DNA of 64,000 nucleotides, from positions 1 through 64,000 of the forward strand of contig NZ_JACJRC010000015.1 in assembly GCF_014697025.1 (NCBI RefSeq), written 5' to 3'. The number at the start of each line of letters is the position of its first letter. The stretch's first letter is position 1. Source of the stretch: Alkalinema sp. FACHB-956 (lineage in GTDB: Bacteria > Cyanobacteriota > Cyanobacteriia > Leptolyngbyales > Leptolyngbyaceae). Shown here piece after piece: positions 43,830 to 52,273 of the stretch. Under the pieces are notes generated by a model. The model had not been told where the DNA came from and ran no database searches. It saw only the letters and a list, made by a program, of their open reading frames with translations. Position numbers and translations under genes: made by a program.

Positions 43830-44936
43830 ATGTTTTCTGGTTCAGAAGGGCTACCCCCCATCCGGCTGGCTTCTGCTCAGACTTCAGTTTCACCCCGTTC
43901 AACGGAACCCACGGATCTGCGTTGGTTGCGAGTAGAGGAATATTTCCAGGCGCGATCGCTTGCGGATAACACGCAGAAAGCCTATCGACGGGAATTGAAG
44001 CGGTTTTTAGCTTGGACTGATCGCGCCTGGTCAGATCTCACGCCTCGCCAGATTGCCCAGTTCAAAGCCTATTTGCAGGGGCAAAACCTTTCTCCCAACT
44101 CTATTAATCGAGCTTTGACGGCTCTAATGAGTTTCTTTGATTGGTTTCGAGCGGCTTACCCGGAGCAAATTGCCCATGATCCCACTACAGCCGTAGAGAT
44201 GGAGCGGGTTCCTTTGCCCCCAGCCAGGGATTTATCAGAAATCGAGATAGCGGCGCTGTACCTGGCATTGGAGGAACGAGGGGAGACGGAGGTGCGCGAT
44301 CGCGCATTACTAGCCGTACTAGGTCATGGACTGCGCGCGGAAGAGGTCGTGAATTTGAACGTAGCAGACTATGATGGCGTGCGGCTAGCCATCCGTGAAG
44401 CCAAGGATGACAGTACGGGCACGGTGCCGTTGAGCCGCCAAGCGCGAGAACAGTTGAATACGTATTTAGTGCAGCGTCGTTCTGAAGAAGGGGATTTGCT
44501 ACCGGATGCTCCCTTGTTTCTGTCATGTGGGCGGAATCGGAGCGGCAATCGATTGGGGTATCAAGGTCTCTACTATGTAGTTAAGTCTTTGGGTAAGATT
44601 GCAGCAGAGCAGGCTCAATTGGCATTAGAGCAGCGGCAGAGAATTGAGCAAGGAGAGCTAGAACCTGATCCGCAGGATAGATGGGGACAGTTCAAGGAGG
44701 CAGAACTCAAACAAATCCTGACTTTGCTGAATGTTCATCCTCACCAGTTACGCCACACGTTTGCGACTGGCTTGCTTTTACGGGGGGTTGAAAGCCTTCA
44801 TGCTCGAACACTGACCCGTCATAAATCAGAAGCCAGCTTCAAGCGATATGCCAAGCGAGCACTCGGTGCAGCGGCTGAACGAGCTTTTTATCAATCTATT
44901 GGGGAAGAACCTCCCCAAAATAGTGAGTTGAAATGA
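43830..44936 (+). CDS. Tyrosine recombinase / integrase
   Basis: The start is taken at ATG 43830 (TTG 43824 is also possible); there is no clear ribosome site. The 368-residue protein has a SAM-like core-binding domain (SLADNTQKAYRRELKRFLAW, LSPNSINRALTALMSFFDWF) and the catalytic domain with Arg in GHGLRAEEVVNL, the H-x-x-R box in HPHQLRHTFATGLL and LTRHKSEASFKRYAKR with the nucleophile Tyr in FKRY. Xer/phage-type integrases resolve plasmid dimers or integrate elements. No flanking att repeat was seen nearby. It lies between the DUF4058 operon and parA, so a role as plasmid resolvase fits as well as integrase. Confidence 0.85.
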   Translation: MFSGSEGLPPIRLASAQTSVSPRSTEPTDLRWLRVEEYFQARSLADNTQKAYRRELKRFLAWTDRAWSDLTPRQIAQFKAYLQGQNLSPNSINRALTALMSFFDWFRAAYPEQIAHDPTTAVEMERVPLPPARDLSEIEIAALYLALEERGETEVRDRALLAVLGHGLRAEEVVNLNVADYDGVRLAIREAKDDSTGTVPLSRQAREQLNTYLVQRRSEEGDLLPDAPLFLSCGRNRSGNRLGYQGLYYVVKSLGKIAAEQAQLALEQRQRIEQGELEPDPQDRWGQFKEAELKQILTLLNVHPHQLRHTFATGLLLRGVESLHARTLTRHKSEASFKRYAKRALGAAAERAFYQSIGEEPPQNSELK

Positions 44937-45157
44937 GGCGAATTTCAAAGATGGATGCTCAATTAAGCTGGTCTTGATACATACTATTTATCAGGCATAT
45001 TTGGTCTAATTAATCCCGAAGAGGTTTTTTGGACACTGTTCTCAGTCCTGCGTACAGGTTTGTAGTAAATCTGGTTCCGCTTAAAATTTTGTTGCTATTT
45101 TTGCTGATCCCCATGCTAAAGGGGCGTTTCAGGATTGTTCAAAAGCGTGTTTTGCAG

Positions 45158-45181
45158 TTGAACCACAACGTTGTGGTTCAA
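45158..45181. promoter_or_regulatory. 24-bp perfect palindrome upstream of parA (candidate parS)
   Basis: The left arm TTGAACCACAAC is followed directly by its exact reverse complement, giving a 24-bp palindrome that ends 34 bases before the parA start. The same palindrome, 22 bp of it perfect, lies inside parB (46569-46590). It is most likely the ParB-binding centromere/operator. Confidence 0.7.
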
Positions 45182-45215
45182 AAATTGACTTACTCTAATA
45201 CTTGGAAAAACTTGT

Positions 45216-46046
45216 ATGAGTCGGATTATTGCTTTGTTTAATCAGGCTGGTGGGGTTGGCAAGACCTCTCTTGTCAATCAACTTGGCTACATGATTGCTT
45301 GTTGTAAGCGGTTGGATGTGAAGACGAAGAAACGGAGTAAGAAGAAAGGAGATTACTATCAAGTTCTTGTGGTGGATATGGACCCACAGGCTTCCCTCAC
45401 GATATTTATGGGGCTTGATCCCTATGAATTAGGCAAAACGATCTATCACGCTATCTTGCAGGATGAGCCATTGCCCATTCATAAGGGAATTTATGCTCAG
45501 ACGCAACAAGAAGATGGCACACCTGGGGTTGATTTAGTTCCTGCTAACTTGGGACTTGCTTTAGCAGAGCGTGAATTGATGTCAGCCGTGATGAGTGACT
45601 TTCGTTTGAGGGAGGCACTCTTGCCCGTTCAAGAGCAGTATGATTTTATTTTGATCGACTGTCCTCCAAGTTTGGGTAATTTGGCTTATATTTCGCTGGT
45701 TGCGGCAACTCATGTTTTGGTACCAATTCAATCTCAGTACAAGGCATTTAATGGGGTGCAACAGCTATTTGACACGATTAAACTGGTGCGGGCACGTCCA
45801 AACCGAGACCTTGCGATCGCCGGATTTGTACCAACCATGTACGATCAGCGAAATTCTCATGATGAGCGGACGTTGGCAGCGATCCAAGAACAGCTTTCAG
45901 CAGTGGCGACAGTTTATTCCCCGATCGCACGGTCTACAATCTTTGCAGATGCTTCAGAAGAACATCTGCCTCTAGCCCTGTATGACAAAAAACATCCTGC
46001 GCTTAAAGCGATGAATCAGATTATTCATGGACTTGAACTTCTATGA
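45216..46046 (+). CDS. parA: ParA-family partition ATPase
   Basis: The 276-residue protein has the ParA/Soj core: NQAGGVGKTSLVNQLG is a Walker A box, LVVDMDPQASLTIFMGL is A-prime, and FILIDCPPSLGNLAYISLVAA is Walker B. The box reads A-GGVGKT rather than K-GGVGKT, so the usual signature lysine is absent, a variant common in cyanobacterial ParA proteins. A basic insertion (LDVKTKKRSKKKGDYYQ) lies between Walker A and A-prime. It overlaps parB by four bases. The candidate parS lies 34 bases upstream. ParA with ParB segregates the plasmid to daughter cells. Confidence 0.9.
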   Translation: MSRIIALFNQAGGVGKTSLVNQLGYMIACCKRLDVKTKKRSKKKGDYYQVLVVDMDPQASLTIFMGLDPYELGKTIYHAILQDEPLPIHKGIYAQTQQEDGTPGVDLVPANLGLALAERELMSAVMSDFRLREALLPVQEQYDFILIDCPPSLGNLAYISLVAATHVLVPIQSQYKAFNGVQQLFDTIKLVRARPNRDLAIAGFVPTMYDQRNSHDERTLAAIQEQLSAVATVYSPIARSTIFADASEEHLPLALYDKKHPALKAMNQIIHGLELL

Positions 46047-46999
46047 CACATTCCAAAGCTTCTAAAAAGGATAAACCCTATGGGGGAAGCATTGATTTAA
46101 CTAGGCTATTCGGTTCCAATACTGAAGAACTGGCTCCGACTAAGCCTAATGAACCCAAGAATTTTTTACCGATCGCTCAGATCCATCGCAAGCCTGAGCA
46201 GGTCAGACGCTACTTTGATCCTCAGAAGATGGAGCAGCTTACTGATTCTGTACGGGAGTATGGCATCTTAGAGAATCTGTTGGTTCGTTCGATGCCAGGA
46301 AAACCTGGAGAATATGAACTGATTGCGGGAGAACGTCGTTATAGAGCGGCTCAGGGAGCAGGTTTAACAGAGATCCCTGCTACTATTCTTGAGCTAAGTG
46401 ACCAGCAAGCACTTCAAGTTACACTGGTCGAAAACTTGCAACGGGAGGATTTAAACCCAATTGAGGAGACGGAAGGGATCTTACAGCTACTAGCGATTCG
46501 GCTAGAGTTGTCTGTTCAAGAAACGGTGTCTCTTCTATATCGGATGCAGAATGAGTCAACCCGAAATTTGAACCACAACGTTGTGGTTCAGGAAGAAGAG
46601 GTTGTCGAAGAGGTATTTAATGCCCTTGGAAGAATGAGTTGGCAGTCGTTTGTGAAGCATCGCTTGCCTTTACGTAACCTGCCTGAAGAAGTACTTGAGG
46701 CGCTTCAGCAAGGAAAAATTGAGTATACGAAGGCGCAAACCATAGGACGGGTTAAGGATGAAGGGCAGCGTCAAGACCTGCTTCAAGCTGCGATCGCCCA
46801 AGACCTGTCGATCAGAGATATTCGCGATCGCATCAAACAGCTCACTCAATTGCAGAACTCTACTTCTCAGCCCTCGGATTACTTAAAGCGGTTTAATAAT
46901 GTAAGTCGCCTGCTTAAGAAAACGAATGCTTGGGAGGATCAGCAGAAACGCGATCGCTTGGAAACTTTGCTAAAAGAAATAGAAGATTTGGTTAAGTGA
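46043..46999 (+). CDS. parB: ParB-family centromere-binding protein
   Basis: The 318-residue protein has the ParB N-terminal domain with IAQIHRKPEQVRRYFDPQKM, ENLLVRSMPGKPGEYELIAGERRYRAA (box II; quoted in parts) and VTLVENLQREDLNPIEET, followed by a helix-turn-helix region (LELSVQETVSLLYRM, GRMSWQSFVKHRLPLRNLP). Within this region an insertion reads RNLNHNVVVQEEE; its codons contain the same palindrome found upstream of parA. ParB binds parS and stimulates ParA. The coupling to parA and the position of both sites support a self-contained partition locus. Confidence 0.9.
   Translation: MTHSKASKKDKPYGGSIDLTRLFGSNTEELAPTKPNEPKNFLPIAQIHRKPEQVRRYFDPQKMEQLTDSVREYGILENLLVRSMPGKPGEYELIAGERRYRAAQGAGLTEIPATILELSDQQALQVTLVENLQREDLNPIEETEGILQLLAIRLELSVQETVSLLYRMQNESTRNLNHNVVVQEEEVVEEVFNALGRMSWQSFVKHRLPLRNLPEEVLEALQQGKIEYTKAQTIGRVKDEGQRQDLLQAAIAQDLSIRDIRDRIKQLTQLQNSTSQPSDYLKRFNNVSRLLKKTNAWEDQQKRDRLETLLKEIEDLVK
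46569..46590. promoter_or_regulatory. Second copy of the parS-like palindrome, inside the parB reading frame
   Basis: A 22-bp perfect palindrome with arm TGAACCACAAC lies within the parB coding sequence (23 bases identical to the copy at 45158). It encodes NLNHNVVVQ, so the DNA site is accommodated by a short insertion in the protein. Confidence 0.7.
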
Positions 47000-47010
47000 C
47001 GCTTGAGGTT

Positions 47011-48156
47011 TTACTCCGGAAACAAATCAAACTGAATTACAAAGAGAGTTCCTTTACCAACTTCAGATTCAACTTTGATAGTCCCGTGATGAGCTTCTAT
47101 AATTTGACGAGAATGATAAAGCCCCAGACCATTCCCGCGTCGCTGGTGATTTCCCTGTCTAAATCGCTCAAACAGAAACTCCTGCTCCTCTGGAGCGATA
47201 CCAATTCCTGTATCTTCTACTTCCAAGATGATAGAACTATTTTCTGGAGAATCACGGGTCATGTATTGCAGGCGAAGCTCTATTGAGCCAGTGTCAGTGT
47301 AGCGAATGGCATTACCGACCAAGTTGGTCAGTAGGCGACGAAGCTCCAGGCGATCGCCCCTCACCCACAAGGATGTTTGGTCAGTGGCTCCTACTAAGGT
47401 TAGGTTCAACGCCAAGCCTTTAGTCATAGCCAGAGGAGTTAGTTCTCTAACAACACTTTGGCTTAATTCCCAGAGGTCAACCTTATAAAAGTAAAGATCT
47501 TTACAACCTGCCTCATATTGATAGATTTCCAGCAGAGTATCAACCATTTCCAATAGAGTTTGGTTGCTCTGAACAACTTGTTCTAAGGAATCCCGCATTT
47601 CGGGCAATGTTTTACCAAAAGTACCTCGACGTAGTAAATGCAGCATATGATCTGCTGCAATAAGCGGGGTTCGTAGATCGTGAGTCAGGCTAGCGATGAA
47701 GTCTTCATGCTGTTGATTAATTCTGACTTGCTCATCGATACTGTGTTTCAGTTTTAACATCGACTGAATTCTGGCAAATAGCTCTCCCTTTTTCACCGTA
47801 GGGCGAATGACATCATTAGCACCCAAGGCCAAGCCCTTAATCACACTGGTATGATTATGATCTGCTACCAACATGATTGGGAAAAAGGGCAGTTCAGCAT
47901 TCCGTCGAATTCGTCGGGTCACTTCGTAACCGTCTATATCAGCAGTAGCTGTATCCAGCAATAATAGGTCAGGTGGAGACTGTTCAAGCTGAATCAGTGC
48001 GTCTACTCCGCTATAGGCGCTGTCTACCTGATACCCCCGTTTCCTGAGCAGCGATCGCATGGAACGAAAGATATTAGGGATGGCATTCACCAGCAGAATG
48101 CGTTTTGCTCCAGATGAAGCAAACCTGATGGTTGGGTTTAAAGGTTTTGAGAGCAT
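47011..48156 (-). CDS. Receiver-histidine kinase hybrid
   Basis: Residues about 18-130 are a response-regulator receiver (RILLVNAIPNIFRSM, DLLLLDTATADIDGYEV with the phospho-acceptor Asp). The usual Lys near its end is Arg (GANDVIRPTVKKGEL). The kinase part follows: phospho-acceptor His in SLTHDLRTPLIAADHML, then the N box (LTNLVGNAIRYTDTGSI), G1 (EVEDTGIGIAPEEQ), F (FLFERFRQGNH) and G2 (RRGNGLGLYHSRQI). There is no membrane segment, so it is a soluble kinase controlled through its own receiver. It converges on parB with 11 bases between stops and diverges from the NarL-type regulator across 293 bases; the two may form one signalling pair. Confidence 0.85.
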   Translation of the reverse strand: MLSKPLNPTIRFASSGAKRILLVNAIPNIFRSMRSLLRKRGYQVDSAYSGVDALIQLEQSPPDLLLLDTATADIDGYEVTRRIRRNAELPFFPIMLVADHNHTSVIKGLALGANDVIRPTVKKGELFARIQSMLKLKHSIDEQVRINQQHEDFIASLTHDLRTPLIAADHMLHLLRRGTFGKTLPEMRDSLEQVVQSNQTLLEMVDTLLEIYQYEAGCKDLYFYKVDLWELSQSVVRELTPLAMTKGLALNLTLVGATDQTSLWVRGDRLELRRLLTNLVGNAIRYTDTGSIELRLQYMTRDSPENSSIILEVEDTGIGIAPEEQEFLFERFRQGNHQRRGNGLGLYHSRQIIEAHHGTIKVESEVGKGTLFVIQFDLFPE

Positions 48157-48449
48157 ATTTTATCCAACGCTTTATTTGTCGGTTGTCTGAGAGACTTACG
48201 GCAAACTGGCGATGCCCCTGTGCTTCGTAACCTGCTCTAAGCCTGCTGGGTACAGACTTTCTTAGCCTTCATCCCAGAAGAATATGAATGTACTAGAAAA
48301 GAAGCGAGATTCTGGATAGGGAACAGCGATGTAAAGAAATCAGTCTAGCGAATTTATCAAAACTTTGCGTTTATGCAAAGACTTGTTCTATCCAGGGATT
48401 CGCATCTATCAGCCTTTAGTAGTAGTCAGCATGGTAAAGGGTGGGAACG
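48157..48449. other. Divergent intergenic region between the kinase and the regulator
   Basis: This 293-base stretch separates two divergent starts. I see no coding frame with a ribosome site and no clear repeat or palindrome longer than six bases; it should hold the promoters of both signalling genes. Confidence 0.4.
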
Positions 48450-49160
48450 ATGCGAATTGCAATTGTCGAGGATCACAGCCTGACCCGAACTGGCATCCGC
48501 AGTTCCCTGAATGAGCAGCAGGATATTTCGGTGGTGGGAGAAGCTGAAACAGGGGTGGCAGGGCTGAAGCTGCTTCAGAGAACCAGTCCGGATCTGGCGA
48601 TCGTGGATATCGGCTTGCCAGATATGGATGGGATAGAAGTTGTGCAACGGTTTCGGAATGCCCTCCCTCCAGAGTCAGATGTTTCAACCCGATTTATTAT
48701 GTTAACTTCCTACACTCAGGAAAGAATGGTGCTGGCGGCTTTTGCAGCAGGGGCGGATTCTTACTGTGTCAAAAACACCAAATTTGAATTACTGCTGGAA
48801 GCTATCCGCATGACTTATGAGGGACAATCGTGGATTGATCCAGCGATCGCTCGTATTGTCCTCAAGCACGCTCGGCAATCTGCATCGCCACCATCAAGTA
48901 CTAATGAACCTCAAACAGTGACCATCAATGCACTGGATTCGGAGCAAGCTACCATTCTGGAGTCTGATCCTCTAACGAAAAAAGAGTTGGAAGTGCTGGA
49001 ATTGATGGTTCAGGGCTACACCAATAACCAAATTGCTCAGCAACTCTATATGAGCCTTGGCACGGCTAAAGTACATATCCGTAGTATCCTCAACAAGCTC
49101 TGTGCTAGCGATCGCACTCAAGCTGCTGTACTGGCAATGCGGGCAGGTTTGATCGAGTAA
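48450..49160 (+). CDS. NarL/FixJ-type response regulator
   Basis: ATG 48450 (MRIAIVEDHSL) is taken as the start; a GTG nine bases earlier is possible. The receiver has the acidic pair in VEDHSLTRTG, phospho-acceptor Asp in DLAIVDIGLPDMDG and Lys in ADSYCVKNTKFE. A LuxR-type HTH domain covers about residues 170-235 (LTKKELEVLELMVQGYTNNQIAQQL, quoted in part, and GTAKVHIRSILNKL). It diverges from the hybrid kinase and ends 50 bases before the convergent PRTRC operon. It probably acts as the output of the kinase, but its targets are unknown. Confidence 0.9.
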   Translation: MRIAIVEDHSLTRTGIRSSLNEQQDISVVGEAETGVAGLKLLQRTSPDLAIVDIGLPDMDGIEVVQRFRNALPPESDVSTRFIMLTSYTQERMVLAAFAAGADSYCVKNTKFELLLEAIRMTYEGQSWIDPAIARIVLKHARQSASPPSSTNEPQTVTINALDSEQATILESDPLTKKELEVLELMVQGYTNNQIAQQLYMSLGTAKVHIRSILNKLCASDRTQAAVLAMRAGLIE

Positions 49161-49186
49161 AAAATTTGCATAGCGGAAACTATGCA
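49159..49186 (-). terminator. Rho-independent terminator of the PRTRC operon
   Basis: On the minus strand a seven-base stem TGCATAG / CTATGCA with a six-base loop is followed by AA and a run of six T. It lies 24 bases after the stop of the ThiF gene, closing the operon that runs from 53361 to 49210. Confidence 0.65.
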
Positions 49187-49209
49187 GTGGGCGATGATTA
49201 ATTGGAAGA

Positions 49210-50028
49210 TTAATGGATTGCTTGAATGACACTGGCTTGGGTAGTGTAGAGCGATCGCCCACTCCCACTTTCTAGATCAAAATAGGTGGCGAACCGTCGT
49301 AGCTTGCCAGTGGTTAGTTGTAGTAAATAGTCAAATGCTTCAGCCGCGACACGCTGATTAATGCTGAGGGATTGGCTGTTCAGCAGAGCAAGCTGTTCGC
49401 AGGATAGGTTATTGTCCTCCATTTCTTCTGGCTGTGGAATTAGTAGATCAGGATGCTGAACGGTTGGAGCAGGTAGCCGAAAGCATCCCAATGTGTTGAA
49501 CTGATAATCGTCGGGTTTAGTGGAAAGTTGGGAGCCTAATAAAACCTGTCCACTCCGGCGGGAATTGCCACAGTCCAGATACCATGTGTGAGGGACGATT
49601 TGGTGATTATTATTTTCCAATATTTGGGCGATCGATTGTCTGGCTCTAGCATTATCAACACATCCAGCAACCAGGGCAAGGGTGTTGTAGCCAGGAGTAA
49701 CCCAATTTGAATCGAAGGATTGAGCGATCGCGCCTACTTCCATTTTCCAGGCGATCTCATAGCGGAGTGCCAATGTTTTGGCTTTGTTCAACCCGATCTC
49801 TGCATCACAGAAACACTGGCGTAATACATTGGCTTCTTCAACGTGGTCTGGGTCAACGAAGTAGAGTTTGACCTTCTTCCCTTTACTGGACAGAACTCTA
49901 CCCAAACGAACAATGGATGGAGCTAGCCAAGAACCTGTTCCGCCACATCCCACTAGCCAAAGTTCGATCGCGGTATAGTCAATCGTCAGAATAGGAGAGG
50001 CGTTTGCCAGATCAAGATTTAGTTCCAT
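49210..50028 (-). CDS. PRTRC system ThiF-type E1 protein
   Basis: The start is ATG 50028 (MELNLDLANAS) behind GGAGAA; the frame extends further into gene A, and the genes overlap by 10 bases. The 272-residue protein has the ThiF/E1 nucleotide loop LVGCGGTGSWLAP, then VDPDHVEEANVLRQCF, in which the acidic and Arg residues that contact ATP are kept, and a Cys-containing LVAGCVDNARAR. It lacks the long C-terminal lobes of full E1 enzymes. In PRTRC clusters this protein is paired with the JAB (A), E2-like (B) and ubiquitin-like (C) proteins, all found just upstream in the same operon. It should adenylate the C-terminal end of the ubiquitin-like protein; the pathway product is unknown. Confidence 0.85.
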   Translation of the reverse strand: MELNLDLANASPILTIDYTAIELWLVGCGGTGSWLAPSIVRLGRVLSSKGKKVKLYFVDPDHVEEANVLRQCFCDAEIGLNKAKTLALRYEIAWKMEVGAIAQSFDSNWVTPGYNTLALVAGCVDNARARQSIAQILENNNHQIVPHTWYLDCGNSRRSGQVLLGSQLSTKPDDYQFNTLGCFRLPAPTVQHPDLLIPQPEEMEDNNLSCEQLALLNSQSLSINQRVAAEAFDYLLQLTTGKLRRFATYFDLESGSGRSLYTTQASVIQAIH

Positions 50029-50708
50029 AAGTTCTCCAACACATTTGCAGGTGGCAATTCTGTGCTGTAGAACTGACATTCAGACATGACTGATGTTTCA
50101 GTCATGAAGAAGTCAGACTCAATATCAAATACGGTTTTTGCTGGAATATTCCAGCAATGCTGAAATAGCCCGACGCGCATTTGAATTTCTGGTTTGGTTG
50201 TATTCACCCGACCCAGTACGCCATAGATTCGGAAGCCTGTTTCGTCTGCATTATCTGTGCTGGAGAAGAATGCAGGCATGGATGCATGAGAATGGACCTC
50301 TACGACAGCGTGATAATGAGAAGAGTAACTGCCTGATTCTGTAGGTTGACAACTGGTTGTGTTTTGGGTTTGCTCCGGTGTTTGTAATTTCCATTCAGTG
50401 TCTTGTTTGTGGAAATGAAATAATATTTCTGCATTGGATTCAGCGCAGGCATTACAACTCGATCGCCACACTTCTAGCAAAAGTTCTTTGGGAATTCGGG
50501 GTGTGATGGTGAGGTGAGGAGTCAGGTGAGGTAGCCCTTTGATCCGCTGGTCGCTCAGACAGACAGGCATGAGAACTTTGATGCCGGGACGAGCGGCACT
50601 GGCAAAAACACCATTACCAGCCAGAATGTAGGTGAGAGCGCTGCCTGAGATAGGGAGCGAATCAGCCGCAGTTACATAGCCAATCAGCGGGTTAGTGGTT
50701 TTGTTCAT
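50019..50708 (-). CDS. PRTRC system protein A (JAB/MPN metallopeptidase)
   Basis: The 229-residue protein carries a full JAMM motif: E137, H139-S-H141 and D152 (EVHSHASMPAFFSSTD), with the second conserved Asp/Glu in NADETGF. The rest of the protein has the N-terminal pattern PLIGYVTAADSLPISGSAL of PRTRC A. JAB peptidases cleave after the C-terminal glycine of ubiquitin-like proteins. Its natural substrate here would be the tail of the ubiquitin-like protein encoded at 52274-52711. It overlaps gene B by 17 bases and the ThiF gene by 10. Confidence 0.85.
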   Translation of the reverse strand: MNKTTNPLIGYVTAADSLPISGSALTYILAGNGVFASAARPGIKVLMPVCLSDQRIKGLPHLTPHLTITPRIPKELLLEVWRSSCNACAESNAEILFHFHKQDTEWKLQTPEQTQNTTSCQPTESGSYSSHYHAVVEVHSHASMPAFFSSTDNADETGFRIYGVLGRVNTTKPEIQMRVGLFQHCWNIPAKTVFDIESDFFMTETSVMSECQFYSTELPPANVLENLWN

Positions 50709-51447
50709 CTAAAATTTCCTGCACAAGTGTATCGACACTTTTTTTGTTGCCGATGGGGATCAGATCAGTAACTGGATAGGTGGAACGCTTGCCTCGTTGA
50801 TGCAGTTTCAGAAGCTGTTGCCGCACATCACCCGAATGAGATTTTGATTTCCCTGTAGCCAAGTGGCTTGTGAAGAGGCTGGAAATGAAAAGATTCCAGG
50901 TTAGATCGATGGTTTGAGGACTGGCATCAGGAGGTTCGTTAACACCCCAACAAACCTGTCCTGAGTTGTAGATGTTGGGGAGTGGGGTATGAAATGCAAA
51001 TGCTTTGGGATCGAAGATTTTGTCTTTGAGCGTCCAAACCCAATATTTCGTCTCAATTCCCATGAAGACCATTGCAGGCAGCGGAATTTTTAGAGTTCCA
51101 ACCTCGTCACAGTTGAGTAGATGGGTAGCCGGAGGGATAAATTTGATCAGGTAAGTGCCTGTCCTTCCAGTGCCATAACGAACGATACCAGGCTGCATCC
51201 AGCCGGTATCAATGGGTTCAAAACTAAAGGCAGTCCGGAGCGCAGTTGGCGAGACGCATTTGTAAATGTCAGCGGCTGGCAGATCTTTATCCCGTCTATG
51301 GAAGATGTAATAACCATCCAGAAACAGCAATTCGGCTTGAATGGCAGAAGATTTTCTGGGAGGATCAGCGAGAACTGCTTGGATGATTTCACTGGAGAGA
51401 ATAGGGTTGGATGAAGCTGCTAGGTTCGTTTCAATGCGCGTGTCCAT
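50692..51447 (-). CDS. PRTRC system protein B (Prok-E2_D type, E2-like)
   Basis: The 251-residue protein has the family run LPAMVFMGIETKYWVWTLKDKI (quoted in part) followed by FHTPLPNIYNSGQVCWGVNEPP. The Cys in QVCWG is where E2-like folds carry the catalytic residue, and the His of AFHTPLP is the usual flanking one. The fold has been described as E2-related. It overlaps gene F by 28 bases and gene A by 17 bases. A conjugating role is inferred from family and neighbours. Confidence 0.8.
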   Translation of the reverse strand: MDTRIETNLAASSNPILSSEIIQAVLADPPRKSSAIQAELLFLDGYYIFHRRDKDLPAADIYKCVSPTALRTAFSFEPIDTGWMQPGIVRYGTGRTGTYLIKFIPPATHLLNCDEVGTLKIPLPAMVFMGIETKYWVWTLKDKIFDPKAFAFHTPLPNIYNSGQVCWGVNEPPDASPQTIDLTWNLFISSLFTSHLATGKSKSHSGDVRQQLLKLHQRGKRSTYPVTDLIPIGNKKSVDTLVQEILDEQNH

Positions 51448-52271
51448 AGCTGTAGTAGAAGTTGTGCGTGAGTTTTCATATCAGTTTCCAACCACTCAAT
51501 TAACAGGTATGCAGCATCCAAAATCCGGCTGGCTTGTTTCCATTTCCGGTGCAGGAGATTGATAGATGATTTGGACCAGGGTAGAGAGGAGGCGTACAGC
51601 CCGTAGTTCATCTCGTCTGGAGACTCATCAAGCCAGAGATTTTCAGTCTCATGATCCAGGAGTTTCAACGCCAGAGGTAGAAACTGTAAGGGTGTAGTGA
51701 GTTCACAACAAAGCTGCCTCAACCGTTTGTTGTCGATGCGATCGGGATGATGGATATGTTTGTAAGAAACGTGATGAGTTTCAAATTCACTGTTAAACCA
51801 TTCGCCACCTTCCGGTTCCACATCATCTAACCAATAGCGACCTTCTTTACTGAACGGAAGCAGCAGTTTCCATCCCATCCTCAAATTTTCAATTCCCTCC
51901 TCAATTTGCCAATCTACGCCCATTGAAGTGATGGGGATAGCCTGAAGGCGTTCTTCTTGAGCGCTTTCCACCGCCCAAAATGACATTGGGAACAGGTGAG
52001 TATAAACCAGGGTGATAAACTCCAATTCTCTTGGGCTATGGCGATTTTCTGAGGAAACTGTTTTAGAGTTGCCTTCATGATTAACAGGCAGATAAAGAGA
52101 AGTCTGGCTAGTTGACCATTCAGATGAGAAAAAGTGCTGGTAGAGTGCCAGCAGTTGATAAGTGTTGAGTTGGACTTCCAGATAGTCGAGGGCTTTAAGC
52201 GGAGTGATTGTTAACTGGCACTGCCGGAGGCTGTAGATTGCTTCCGCTGGAGTGCTGGGGACAAGACTCAT
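51420..52271 (-). CDS. PRTRC system protein F
   Basis: The 283-residue protein matches PRTRC F in its last third: LWLDESPDEMNYG, then LPWSKSSINLLHRKWKQASRILDAAYLLIEWLE (quoted in part) with the Trp pattern of that family. The N-terminal two thirds are divergent. There is no membrane helix or catalytic motif. Its function in the PRTRC cluster is unknown. The gap to the upstream ubiquitin-like gene is two bases. Confidence 0.7.
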   Translation of the reverse strand: MSLVPSTPAEAIYSLRQCQLTITPLKALDYLEVQLNTYQLLALYQHFFSSEWSTSQTSLYLPVNHEGNSKTVSSENRHSPRELEFITLVYTHLFPMSFWAVESAQEERLQAIPITSMGVDWQIEEGIENLRMGWKLLLPFSKEGRYWLDDVEPEGGEWFNSEFETHHVSYKHIHHPDRIDNKRLRQLCCELTTPLQFLPLALKLLDHETENLWLDESPDEMNYGLYASSLPWSKSSINLLHRKWKQASRILDAAYLLIEWLETDMKTHAQLLLQLWTRALKRT

Positions 52272-52273
52272 GG

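Noticed and set aside
44899..44918. TTGGGGA/TCCCCAA hairpin at the end of the integrase gene
   Set aside because: It lies within coding sequence and no T run follows on either strand, so it is not a terminator.
45029..45241. 70-residue plus-strand frame containing the LNHNVVVQ peptide
   Set aside because: It starts with a rare start codon without ribosome site and spans the region upstream of parA; the peptide is simply the palindrome read as codons, as in parB.
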